A stretch of DNA of 8,970 nucleotides from an uncultured Bacilli bacterium (GTDB taxonomy: Bacteria; Bacillota_I; Bacilli_A; RF39; UBA660). Each line of letters opens with the position of its first letter. Position 1 is the stretch's first letter. Both the position numbers and the translations under genes were made by a program. The DNA lies in assembly GCA_947630515.1 (NCBI GenBank), contig CANRHY010000031.1, forward strand, positions 1 to 8,970. Direction: 5' to 3'. The notes beneath the pieces were generated by a model, which was not told the origin of the DNA, searched no databases, and saw only the letters and a list, made by a program, of their open reading frames with translations. This document shows, piece after piece, positions 1 to 6,512 of the stretch.

Positions 1-522
1 GCAAAAAATTCTGAAAGTATTATAACTATCGAAAATATTTTGTTTGGAAATAAGTTCTTAAATAAAAAAGGTCCGATGAAAATAAAATTTAAATTGTCAC
101 ATATGGATGGGTTAGATAAAGATAAAGGCGAAGAATTAAAAGAGGTATTTATTACTGTTATATATGAAGAGGATTTACCAAATGATACAGCCAACTTATT
201 TGATATACATTCTGATAGTTTGGGAGATACTAAAGTAAAGTCTAAATTAGAACAAAATGGGGATATTTATAACTTGATATTTAATACTGATTATGTAATG
301 TATAAGTATGTCCCATCAGATAAAAATGATGCATTTTATAAAGAATATTATGTAAGCGAAATGTTAAAAACATTGATTCTAATTAAGTTTAAAAATGGCG
401 ATTATTCTTTTATTGGATGCGATGATGAATCAATTAAGGCTTTAGAGGCAGATGAACAGACATCAAGAGTAAATGCTTTTGTAGATTCTTATATGTCACA
501 ATATTTTGAAATGAGGGGATAA
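1..522 (+). CDS. Uncharacterised protein, 5'-partial, first gene of a two-gene operon
   Basis: The frame is open from base 1 to the TAA at 520-522, so 173 residues are visible and the gene most likely begins upstream of the window. The in-frame TTG at 40 has no ribosome binding site. The ATG at 76 has only a weak AAGG four bases before it; if it were the true start, the protein would have 148 residues. The visible part is soluble, acidic and alpha/beta-looking, with no membrane segment and no motif I recognise. The last codons (MRG) contain AGGGGA, which acts as the Shine-Dalgarno of the next gene one base after the stop, so the two genes are co-transcribed and probably translationally coupled. 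Pairing of two unrecognised soluble proteins is compatible with an accessory or defence operon, but nothing in the sequence proves that. Confidence 0.7.
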   Translation, partial: AKNSESIITIENILFGNKFLNKKGPMKIKFKLSHMDGLDKDKGEELKEVFITVIYEEDLPNDTANLFDIHSDSLGDTKVKSKLEQNGDIYNLIFNTDYVMYKYVPSDKNDAFYKEYYVSEMLKTLILIKFKNGDYSFIGCDDESIKALEADEQTSRVNAFVDSYMSQYFEMRG

Positions 523-523
523 A

Positions 524-1246
524 ATGAGTAGATTAGCATTTAAAGAAAATGGAACATATAAGGGAATTGTAACTTATTCAGAAAAAGTATATACAGAAGA
601 AGAACTGAAGAAAATGCATGATGAATTTATTGCGATAGAAAATGCGTTAAAGCAAAAATGCAAAAATGAATATGACTCAGAGTATTCATATGAACTTGGA
701 CTAATTCTAGCAAGTAAGTTAAAGGAGTATGAAATAGTAGAATCAACTAGATTCTATTTTTGGGCTATACTAAGAGAAGGAGTTAATACAAAAGATAAGA
801 GAAAAGTATTTCAAGCAAAGCAGAGAGATCCATACGAATATGATTATTTGCTTAGTAAATTACCTAAAGAACTTGCTTTAAAATATTCTAGAAGTAAATG
901 GGATCATTTATTTGATGTTACTACAGCAAGAAAGGATGATAGGATATATAAGTGGCTTATAGATGTTCAAAATAATGATTTTATAAATAATCAACTAATA
1001 TTCCAGAATTTCTGTAAAGCTGTAAAGGATATAACTGAAAAAATTGATACTAATGTATTGTCAGATGATGAAATATATACTATATATAATGATTGTATGT
1101 ATAAATCAATTTTCTTAGTTAATTATATGAAAAAAAATAACATTAAAGTAGATTCAAAGAAAAGAAGTGAATTTTTCATTTCAGCAAAAAAAGTAGATGG
1201 AAAAGATACCTCAAAATTAGAAGAAATAATAATTAAAATAATATAA
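524..1246 (+). CDS. Uncharacterised 240-aa helical protein, second gene of the operon
   Basis: ATG at 524 lies one base after the previous stop, with the Shine-Dalgarno AGGGGA at 512-517 inside the upstream coding end. The protein is highly charged and predominantly helical, with no signal peptide or membrane segment. A segment at about residues 55-85 (SYELGLILASKL, then FYFWAILREG) followed by a Lys/Arg-rich stretch and YSRSKWDHLFD near 121-131 looks like a helical nucleic-acid-binding region. It faintly recalls the N-terminal part of DUF1016-type proteins, but the match is too weak to assign. The C-terminus is Lys/Ile-rich. An intrinsic terminator follows 23 bases later, so this is the last gene of its operon. 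Function unknown; a role in an accessory or defence locus is inference from the company it keeps only. Confidence 0.8.
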   Translation: MSRLAFKENGTYKGIVTYSEKVYTEEELKKMHDEFIAIENALKQKCKNEYDSEYSYELGLILASKLKEYEIVESTRFYFWAILREGVNTKDKRKVFQAKQRDPYEYDYLLSKLPKELALKYSRSKWDHLFDVTTARKDDRIYKWLIDVQNNDFINNQLIFQNFCKAVKDITEKIDTNVLSDDEIYTIYNDCMYKSIFLVNYMKKNNIKVDSKKRSEFFISAKKVDGKDTSKLEEIIIKII

Positions 1247-1257
1247 AGAAGGAGATT
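1247..1257 (+). promoter_or_regulatory. Orphan Shine-Dalgarno-like motif with no start codon
   Basis: AGAAGGAGATT follows directly on the stop of the 240-aa gene. No ATG, GTG or TTG lies at a usable distance behind it, and a terminator starts 12 bases later. It may be the remnant of a lost third gene or a chance purine run. Confidence 0.3.
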
Positions 1258-1269
1258 AAGTCTTAAGTT

Positions 1270-1292
1270 AAGGAGTAAAAATACTCCTTTTT
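1270..1292 (+). terminator. Rho-independent terminator of the two-gene operon
   Basis: A perfect 8-bp stem (AAGGAGTA 1270-1277 with TACTCCTT 1282-1289), a 4-base loop and a following T run. It lies 23 bases after the stop of the 240-aa gene. Confidence 0.8.
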
Positions 1293-1319
1293 AAGTGAGC
1301 CATGAAAAATAGAGTCAAT

Positions 1320-1344
1320 TAAAAACCGATAAAATTGTATCGGT
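1320..1344 (-). terminator. Probable terminator of the minus-strand gene at 1549-2316
   Basis: ACCGATA (1325-1331) pairs with TATCGGT (1338-1344) around a six-base loop. Read on the minus strand the hairpin is followed by a T run (complement of 1320-1324), which fits an intrinsic terminator about 200 bases beyond the minus-strand stop. On the plus strand no T run follows. Confidence 0.55.
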
Positions 1345-1548
1345 GTGATAAAAATATAGTTTATTTCAAAATGTTTCAAAAGCTAGTGGTTTAATTATAG
1401 ATGTAAAATAGTATGATAATTTGAAGATTTTAAGTGTACATGAACATAATCAGCCCTATATAAAAAGTTTAAAAAATTGCTAAAAAAGAAAAATAGTTTA
1501 TTGATTCTTCAGTATTAAATCAAAAAATATAAAACTTAAGAATTAACC

Positions 1549-2316
1549 TTAAAACTCCACTTTTCCTACATTATCTAGTGCTTCTAATACCTTTATTGAT
1601 AGGAAGTTGTATGTTTTGTCTCTTAAGTATCTTTTATCATAAGTTCCTATTAATTTGTCTGTGTAGTTAAATGCTGCGTATATGAAATTTGTAAGTTTAT
1701 CTTTATCAAAGAAAGTGAATATTTTAGTGTTGTAGTCATCGTTGTGGATAAGTGCACTTAAATAAGAATAGTCTGTATAAATTTGTTCATCTAAGAAATT
1801 TTTACAGATTGTTTTTATTGAATAACTTTTTAGTTTTACTACTCTTTTTATCCATGAGAAAGATTGATTAGTAAATTCTAAACGTAGTCCTAATGCTTTT
1901 TCTAGTTCACAATATGATTCTTCTGCTAATCTTTGATATTTGCTTTCATTTAAAATGGCTTTTCCTTTATATGTGCTCCATAATACCCAATCTTTATAAA
2001 GGCTTTCTTTTTTATATTTTTTAATTAAAAAATAAGTAACATAATTTTCTATTATAATTCTAAGCATAGTTGCAACTGAATTATAATTACCTATTAAAAT
2101 ATTAGAATACATTTCATTTAAATAATCAAAGTGTTTATTAATTAATAATTGTTCTACATTTTCATACGTATAATTAAAATTTACAAAACCTCTCATTTTT
2201 TCTTTTGAATAAACAAAATAATCATAGAAAGTTTTAACTTCTTCTTTTTCTATGTTATATATGTCTGTCCAAAAATCTTCAAATTTATCTACTATATATT
2301 CTTTTTGTTTACTCAT
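1549..2316 (-). CDS. DUF5677/HEPN-like helical protein, 255 aa
   Basis: Start ATG at 2316-2314, chosen because AAAGGAAG (2331-2324) lies seven bases upstream; stop TAA at 1551-1549. The protein is all-helical and soluble. Around residues 79-100 it has NSVATMLRIIIENYVTYFL, the small-residue/Arg/Glu helix (R86, E90) seen in DUF5677 and related HEPN-like proteins, and near 184-193 SYLSALIHND with a conserved-looking His (H191). This resemblance is from memory, not from a search. No DNA-binding or catalytic domain beyond this is visible. It is transcribed alone from a strong sigma-A-type promoter, divergently from the LysM amidase. DUF5677-like proteins occur both as housekeeping unknowns and near defence genes, so a function should not be assumed. 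Confidence 0.8.
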   Translation of the reverse strand: MSKQKEYIVDKFEDFWTDIYNIEKEEVKTFYDYFVYSKEKMRGFVNFNYTYENVEQLLINKHFDYLNEMYSNILIGNYNSVATMLRIIIENYVTYFLIKKYKKESLYKDWVLWSTYKGKAILNESKYQRLAEESYCELEKALGLRLEFTNQSFSWIKRVVKLKSYSIKTICKNFLDEQIYTDYSYLSALIHNDDYNTKIFTFFDKDKLTNFIYAAFNYTDKLIGTYDKRYLRDKTYNFLSIKVLEALDNVGKVEF

Positions 2317-2338
2317 AACTCATCTTCCTTTGTTAATG

Positions 2339-2367
2339 ATTATATCAAAATTTAATGACGCTATCAA
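2339..2367 (-). promoter_or_regulatory. Sigma-A-type promoter of the DUF5677-like gene
   Basis: On the minus strand TTGATA (2367-2362), a 17-base spacer and TATAAT (2344-2339). The predicted transcription start near 2332 falls at the edge of the Shine-Dalgarno (2331-2324), giving a leader of only about 15 bases. Confidence 0.75.
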
Positions 2368-2383
2368 ATAGAAGTGACATTAA
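2352..2383. repeat. Imperfect dyad in the divergent promoter region
   Basis: TTAATG (2352-2357) is mirrored by CATTAA (2378-2383) and CTAT (2361-2364) by ATAG (2368-2371), with slightly offset centres. The dyad covers the -35 of the minus-strand promoter and touches the -35 region proposed for the amidase. It could be an operator; this is inference. Confidence 0.3.
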
Positions 2384-2403
2384 TTAGATTAAAACATAGA
2401 CTA
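2377..2403 (+). promoter_or_regulatory. Candidate sporulation-type (sigma-K/sigma-E-like) promoter of the amidase gene
   Basis: AC (2377-2378), a 16-base spacer and CATAGACTA (2395-2403) match the published Bacillus sigma-K pattern AC-N16/17-CATANNNTA. GTGACATT with a 14-base spacer before CATAGACT also loosely fits sigma-E. No good TATAAT/TTGACA pair lies closer to the gene. The same CATA-to-Shine-Dalgarno block recurs upstream of cwlJ. Confidence 0.45.
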
Positions 2404-2422
2404 TTACTAGGTGATGATACTT

Positions 2423-3838
2423 ATGTTAGATGATAGAGCGCTTACTGGTGTTGTAATTGATGCAGGACATGGTGGAAGTGACCCAGGGGCTAGTGGAAAT
2501 GGTATAGTTGAAAAAGATTTGACTTTACTTATTAGTAAGTATATGTATGATAGATTAAGAGAACTTGGTATACCAGTAAAAATGACAAGAACAACAGATG
2601 AAACAATAGATAGTACAACTAGAAGTGAGAGAATACGTGATGCGTATGGTGCAGGAGACAAGGTAATAGTAGTTAGTAACCATATAAACGCTGGTGGAGG
2701 AGATGGGGCAGAGGTTATTTATGCACTTAGAAATAATTCGAAATTTTCAAATACAATACTTGAAGAATTAGAAGCTGCTGGACAAAATGTTAGAAAAAAT
2801 TATCAACAACGACTTCCAAGTAATCCATCGAAAGATTATTATTTTATTCACAGGAATACTCCTAATACAGAAGCTGTTATAGTAGAATATGGTTTTTTAG
2901 ATAGTAATAAAGATGATGTTAACGAGCTTAAGAATAATTATAAAGATTATGCTGAAGCAGTTGTAAGAGCAATCACAAAATATAAAAATCTTCCTTACAC
3001 CGCACCTATAGAAGGAGACTTCTACACTGTACAAAAGGGTGACTCTTTATGGAGTATTGCTACTAAGTATGGTATAACTGTAGATGAACTTAAAAAACTT
3101 AATAATCTTACAAGTAATGTTTTGAAAGTAGGTCAAACATTAAAGGTTAAATCTACTACTGAAAAAGATGTTGGTGATTATTTAGTTTATACAGTTAAAT
3201 CAGGAGACTCATTATATTCTATTGCAAGGAAATATAATACAACTGTTGATATAATAAAAAGTATTAACAATTTAACAAGTGATAAGTTAACAATTAATGA
3301 GCAGTTATTACTTCCTAAGGGAGAAGATATTGATATTGAAATAGAAGAGGATACAAAGGGTATTACTTATATTGTTAAGCCAGGTGACACATTATATAAA
3401 ATTGCAACAAGTTATGGTATTAGTGTTGATAGGTTAAAAAGTGTTAATAATTTAAAGAGTGATACTCTAAGTGTAGGTGAGGAGTTGCTTATACCTGTAA
3501 GTGACATAACTGTAGAAGAAAAAGATGATAATACAGGAAGTAATATTAGCTATGTTGTAGTAAGTGGAGATAATTTATATTCTATAGCTAACAAATATGG
3601 GGTTAGTGTAGATGATATAAAGAAAGCTAATAATTTAACAAGTAATGTTCTTCAAATCGGGCAAGTTTTAATTATTCCAGGAACAGAAACTTATGCAACA
3701 TATACAGTAAAAGAGGGAGATACTTTATATAAAATAGCAAATAAATATGGAGTTAGTGTAACTGATTTAATGACAATTAATAATTTAACTGGTTCTTTCT
3801 TAAGTGTAGGTGAAGAGTTACTTATTCCAACTAAATAG
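2423..3838 (+). CDS. N-acetylmuramoyl-L-alanine amidase (Amidase_3) with five LysM domains
   Basis: The enzyme cleaves the amide bond between N-acetylmuramic acid and the stem peptide. ATG 2423 is chosen because AGGTGAT (2409-2415) sits seven bases upstream; GTG 2411 and ATG 2414 overlap that site. The protein has 471 residues. Residues 9-190 form the Amidase_3 domain: DAGHGGSDPG with zinc ligand H16, E30 in GIVEKDL, H87 in SNHIN, and catalytic E155 in VEYGFLDSN. Five LysM modules follow at about 201-243, 256-298, 316-358, 377-419 and 427-469, each with a GDxLYxIA and NNL core, giving peptidoglycan binding. There is no signal peptide, so release would need cell lysis or a non-classical route. 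This resembles Bacillus CwlC-type mother-cell-lysis amidases (which use SPOR rather than LysM repeats) or a phage endolysin. No phage genes are nearby, and its upstream region matches that of cwlJ, so a sporulation role is favoured. Confidence 0.92.
   Translation: MLDDRALTGVVIDAGHGGSDPGASGNGIVEKDLTLLISKYMYDRLRELGIPVKMTRTTDETIDSTTRSERIRDAYGAGDKVIVVSNHINAGGGDGAEVIYALRNNSKFSNTILEELEAAGQNVRKNYQQRLPSNPSKDYYFIHRNTPNTEAVIVEYGFLDSNKDDVNELKNNYKDYAEAVVRAITKYKNLPYTAPIEGDFYTVQKGDSLWSIATKYGITVDELKKLNNLTSNVLKVGQTLKVKSTTEKDVGDYLVYTVKSGDSLYSIARKYNTTVDIIKSINNLTSDKLTINEQLLLPKGEDIDIEIEEDTKGITYIVKPGDTLYKIATSYGISVDRLKSVNNLKSDTLSVGEELLIPVSDITVEEKDDNTGSNISYVVVSGDNLYSIANKYGVSVDDIKKANNLTSNVLQIGQVLIIPGTETYATYTVKEGDTLYKIANKYGVSVTDLMTINNLTGSFLSVGEELLIPTK
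3023..3829 (+). repeat. Five tandem LysM-coding repeats within the amidase gene
   Basis: Units at about 3023-3151, 3188-3316, 3368-3496, 3551-3679 and 3701-3829, each encoding a LysM of ~43 residues and separated by short acidic or Ser/Thr-rich linkers. Units 3-5 are the most alike (GDTLYKIA, GVSV, NNL, SVGEELLIP), suggesting recent internal duplication. Repeat number could vary between strains. Confidence 0.85.
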
Positions 3839-3862
3839 TATAGTTTAATCTATACTATTTTT
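3833..3862 (+). terminator. Terminator overlapping the amidase stop codon
   Basis: A perfect 11-bp stem (3833-3843 with 3850-3860) around a six-base loop, ending in a T run at 3858-3862. The TAG stop (3836-3838) lies inside the ascending arm. Confidence 0.75.
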
Positions 3863-3891
3863 AGTGTAACATAAAAAATACATGTTTGTAC

Positions 3892-3920
3892 TTTACTTTT
3901 TCCATATTTTGTTATAGAAT
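3892..3920 (+). promoter_or_regulatory. Weak candidate promoter of the 508-aa gene
   Basis: TTTACT (3892-3897), 17 bases, TAGAAT (3915-3920). The upstream terminator implies that the downstream gene needs its own promoter. The -35 is poor. Confidence 0.35.
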
Positions 3921-3969
3921 ATAGGTGTCTTTAGTGGTAATCTTTGTTTTTAAAAAAGGAGGAATGAAA

Positions 3970-5496
3970 ATGAAAATGTTAGATTCAATTAAGAATATTT
4001 CAAAAGACACAGTATATGATTTATATTTTAGGTGTGTTTTTGATGCTAAACCATATAAAAAAGTAACAAATGAGGATATGGTAAAAGAAGTTTATAAAAG
4101 ATATGAAGATACAGAGTATTTATCTTATCTTCTTACAGAAAGAGAAGTAAATTATTTAAAAAGACTTGTAAATGGTGAGAAGGACGTTGATAATATAAAA
4201 TATGTATGGGAGCAAGAACAGTTAGTTTACAAATTTTTATTAATAGACCCTTTAACAATACCAGAAGAAGCAACTAATATTGTTCAAAATCTTTTAAAAG
4301 AATATGACCCTCAAAAATATAAGAGTGATGAATATATGGCATCTTTCTTAATAGGTTTTTGTAAGGCTCATGGAATAGTTTTAGAAGAGGTATTAATAGG
4401 GTTAGGTACACATGCATTTAAATTAAAAGAAGATATTGTTAGAAGTTTTATATATGGCAGTCCTTTATTTAATTTCTATGTAGGAAGATATAAAGAGAAA
4501 AATAAAAATAGTGAATTAAAATCTTTAATATATTTAGATTATGAAGACTATATGGATGAATTAGAAAAAGCAAGAGAAAAGTATGCTATTGGTGGGGTTA
4601 TGAAATTTGATATTAGAGATTATCAATCTATGTTTTATAACTACTTTAATATGGAAAAACCGGCTATTAAAAAGTTTTATAATGAACTTATAAAGTTACC
4701 ATTTTATAGAATGGTAGCAAGAGATATTAATATTTGTGTTTTATTAAATGAGGATAGAGAAGATATTAAGAAATCTATAAGAGAGGCAAAACCAAGTGAA
4801 ATAAAAGACTTAAATAAATTTTTTAAACTTATGGACGAAGCTATGAATGAAATGATTTCTGGTGCTTTAGGTGGTTATACATTTAATGAATATATAGAAA
4901 AAATGGGTATGAAAGCTAAAATAGAAATAGACCGTTTAGCTAATCCATCTTTTCAAAAAAATGCTAGTTTAAGTGAAGAAGATGCAGATTTATTCTATAA
5001 ATTATATTTTGCATTACTAGAGTATACTAATAATAAATATAATATTAAACCTAAATTAAAAATATATAAAAAAGAAGGTTTAGACCCTCATAAGTTAACT
5101 GATATTATAGATAAATTATTTGAAAATAAGAATGAGATAATAACAGAATTTTGTAAAGATAATCCTTATAAATTTAGTGAAGAAGAATTAGAAATTATTA
5201 AAGAATTTAAAAGAGGTATGAGAGACATTTTTGTGATTGGAAAACTTGGAGAAGAATATGCTTATTTTATATATTTAGATAAGATATATATGGTTAAAGG
5301 ATTAAGAGCAAATTTTGATGAGATTTTTTCAAGTAGTTCTTTACCTATGGCTGTTATGACTTCTATTTTACCTTTTAAAGGAAATATTGTTTTTGATGGT
5401 ATTATAATGGAATATAATATAAATCTTGGTAATGGAGATTTTATGGAAATAGTTAGAGAATCATGTGAAGATTTTCCTAAATATTATAAGTTATAA
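3970..5496 (+). CDS. Uncharacterised 508-aa soluble protein
   Basis: The classical AAGGAGG (3956-3962) lies seven bases before ATG 3970. ATG 3964 is too close to it, ATG 3976 is too far, and the in-frame GTG at 3925 is upstream of the site. The protein is a long, charged, mostly helical cytoplasmic protein without signal peptide, membrane segment or recognised catalytic motif. The N-terminal ~100 residues resemble a helical repeat. The last ~75 residues look like a separate beta-rich domain (IFVIGKLGEEYAYFIYLDKIYMV) followed by LPFKGNIVFDGIIMEYNI. I recall a similar LPF-gk-I-v-DG signature near the C-terminus of several hypothetical Firmicutes proteins, but cannot name a family. It stands alone between a terminator and the convergent cwlJ, its stop codon abutting the cwlJ stop. 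Function unknown. Confidence 0.85.
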   Translation: MKMLDSIKNISKDTVYDLYFRCVFDAKPYKKVTNEDMVKEVYKRYEDTEYLSYLLTEREVNYLKRLVNGEKDVDNIKYVWEQEQLVYKFLLIDPLTIPEEATNIVQNLLKEYDPQKYKSDEYMASFLIGFCKAHGIVLEEVLIGLGTHAFKLKEDIVRSFIYGSPLFNFYVGRYKEKNKNSELKSLIYLDYEDYMDELEKAREKYAIGGVMKFDIRDYQSMFYNYFNMEKPAIKKFYNELIKLPFYRMVARDINICVLLNEDREDIKKSIREAKPSEIKDLNKFFKLMDEAMNEMISGALGGYTFNEYIEKMGMKAKIEIDRLANPSFQKNASLSEEDADLFYKLYFALLEYTNNKYNIKPKLKIYKKEGLDPHKLTDIIDKLFENKNEIITEFCKDNPYKFSEEELEIIKEFKRGMRDIFVIGKLGEEYAYFIYLDKIYMVKGLRANFDEIFSSSSLPMAVMTSILPFKGNIVFDGIIMEYNINLGNGDFMEIVRESCEDFPKYYKL

Positions 5497-5919
5497 TTAA
5501 TGTAGTTCTTTACAAACACCTGAGTCTGGGTTATAAAAGCAGTGGCTTTTGTATCTACCTGATAGTTTTTGATTATACCAGGTGTTTTTGCATGTTTCAC
5601 CTGAAGAGGGTGCATAAAACCATAAAGCATTAGTAGCAGGGTGGTAGTATTCTCCTTTTAATACTCTTTTTGCTAAATCTCTTTCTTTAGATGTAGGACT
5701 TTTAAAAAATAAAGAACTTTTAGTACCTGAAAATTGATTTTTTTGGTATATTGCGTCTGTTATTGTTCTTATGTTTTTAAAATCTAAACAATCTGCTAAT
5801 GCACGGTTTACTATTACGTTTCCTACCATAAGCATACCTAAGTCACCCTCACTTAATGCTTCTGCTCTCATAAGACGAGCACATAAATCTAATTCTTTGT
5901 CAGTATAGTTTATTAACAT
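5497..5919 (-). CDS. cwlJ: Spore cortex-lytic cell wall hydrolase CwlJ
   Basis: A hydrolase of the SleB/CwlJ family (Hydrolase_2) that degrades spore cortex peptidoglycan during germination. In Bacillus CwlJ sits in the coat and responds to Ca-dipicolinate, depending on GerQ. ATG 5919 is chosen because AGGTG (5930-5926) lies six bases upstream; the GTG at 5928 is part of that site. The 140 residues match the length of Bacillus subtilis CwlJ (about 142), and the sequence aligns along its whole length: ARLMRAEA with the expected catalytic E20, GMLMVGNVIVNR, C-DFKNIRTITDAIYQ, and the C-terminal WYNQ, KSHCFYNP and C-E motifs. There is no signal peptide, as in true CwlJ and unlike SleB. No gerQ is visible in the window. 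The gene is divergent from the deoxyinosine glycosylase and convergent with the 508-aa gene. It indicates an endospore former. Confidence 0.93.
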   Translation of the reverse strand: MLINYTDKELDLCARLMRAEALSEGDLGMLMVGNVIVNRALADCLDFKNIRTITDAIYQKNQFSGTKSSLFFKSPTSKERDLAKRVLKGEYYHPATNALWFYAPSSGETCKNTWYNQKLSGRYKSHCFYNPDSGVCKELH

Positions 5920-5935
5920 AAGATTCACCTAATAA

Positions 5936-5944
5936 TATTATATG
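5936..5944 (-). promoter_or_regulatory. Candidate CATA-type -10 element of cwlJ
   Basis: On the minus strand CATATAATA (5944-5936) fits both the CATANNNTA pattern of sigma-K and a TATAAT -10. No clear -35 is seen at the usual distance. From five bases upstream of the CATA through the Shine-Dalgarno, 22 of 25 bases equal the amidase upstream region (2390-2414). Confidence 0.4.
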
Positions 5945-5950
5945 TTTTAT

Positions 5951-5979
5951 TTGTCTACTTGCGATTATTGTGTTAAAAT
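5951..5979 (+). promoter_or_regulatory. Promoter of the deoxyinosine glycosylase gene
   Basis: TTGTCT (5951-5956), a 17-base spacer and TAAAAT (5974-5979). The predicted start near 5986 coincides with the favoured ATG at 5987, implying a leaderless transcript. Confidence 0.55.
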
Positions 5980-5986
5980 TTTAAGT

Positions 5987-6466
5987 ATGAGAGAAGTTCA
6001 TAAATTAAAACCTATATATGATAAAAATTCTAAGGCACTGATACTTGGGTCTTTTCCTAGTGTTGTATCAAGAGAGAAAAATATGTATTATTCACACCCA
6101 AAGAATAGATTTTGGATGGTTTTAGAAAATTTATTTAATGAAAGTATTATAAATAAAGAAGAGTTTTTACTTAAACATAATATAGCTTTGTGGGATGTTT
6201 GTGCTTCTTGTGAAATTGAAGCTTCTAAAGATGAGTCTATAAAAAATGTTAAAGTAAATGATATAGGTAAAATATTAAAGGAAGCTAATATAAAAAAGAT
6301 TTTTGTATTAGGTAATAAGGCTTATTCTTTATATCAAAAGTATATTTATCCTAAGTTAAAAATAGATGTAATTAAACTTTCTTCTACATCGCCTGCTAAT
6401 GCTAGAAAGAGTTTAGAGGATTTAACAGATGAGTATGAAATTATCCTAAAGTACTTAAATATGTAA
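5987..6466 (+). CDS. DNA-deoxyinosine glycosylase (uracil-DNA glycosylase superfamily, family 6)
   Basis: A base-excision repair enzyme predicted to remove hypoxanthine (deaminated adenine) from DNA. From ATG 5987 the protein has 159 residues and begins, as family members do, about 15 residues before the first motif: KALILGSFPS (16-25), then YYSHPKNRFW (34-43), whose Asn belongs to the conserved active-site region, and STSPAN (133-138), the second UDG-superfamily motif. An in-frame ATG at 5942 would add 15 residues, but that stretch contains the promoter and neither ATG has a Shine-Dalgarno. The choice of 5987 rests on family length and promoter position. It is divergent from cwlJ, with tRNA-Trp 46 bases downstream and no convincing terminator between. 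A link to spore DNA repair is possible but only inferred. Confidence 0.9.
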   Translation: MREVHKLKPIYDKNSKALILGSFPSVVSREKNMYYSHPKNRFWMVLENLFNESIINKEEFLLKHNIALWDVCASCEIEASKDESIKNVKVNDIGKILKEANIKKIFVLGNKAYSLYQKYIYPKLKIDVIKLSSTSPANARKSLEDLTDEYEIILKYLNM

Positions 6467-6473
6467 AAAGTAT

Positions 6474-6502
6474 TTGCTAGTTTTTTAAATATATGGTAGA
6501 AT
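6474..6502 (+). promoter_or_regulatory. Promoter of tRNA-Trp
   Basis: TTGCTA (6474-6479), a 17-base spacer and TAGAAT (6497-6502), with a predicted start a few bases before the mature tRNA 5' end at 6513. Confidence 0.6.
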
Positions 6503-6512
6503 ATTTGTTGTT

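Larger units (their letters stand above)
1247..1548. other. Gene-free spacer between convergent transcription units
   Basis: About 300 bases between the stop of the 240-aa gene and the stop of the convergent minus-strand gene. It holds the orphan ribosome-binding-like motif and two oppositely oriented terminators listed separately. I see no convincing ORF, tRNA or repeat in 1345-1548; that part is AT-rich sequence with stops in every frame. Confidence 0.6.

Noticed and set aside
2407..2661. Minus-strand open frame of 84 codons
   Set aside because: It lies antisense inside the amidase catalytic domain, has no ribosome binding site, and its composition mirrors the Gly/Asp-rich codons of the real gene.
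5482..5497. AT-only palindrome at the end of the 508-aa gene
   Set aside because: ATTATAA/TTATAAT with a one-base centre cannot form a stable hairpin loop and is expected by chance at this base composition.
5535..5550. AAAAGC/GCTTTT hairpin as terminator of the 508-aa gene
   Set aside because: It falls in codons for the conserved KSHCFY motif of CwlJ, has no T run beyond the stem, and is explained by coding constraint.
5579..5603. CAGGTG/CACCTG inverted repeat
   Set aside because: It has a 13-base loop inside cwlJ coding sequence without a T tract; probably chance.
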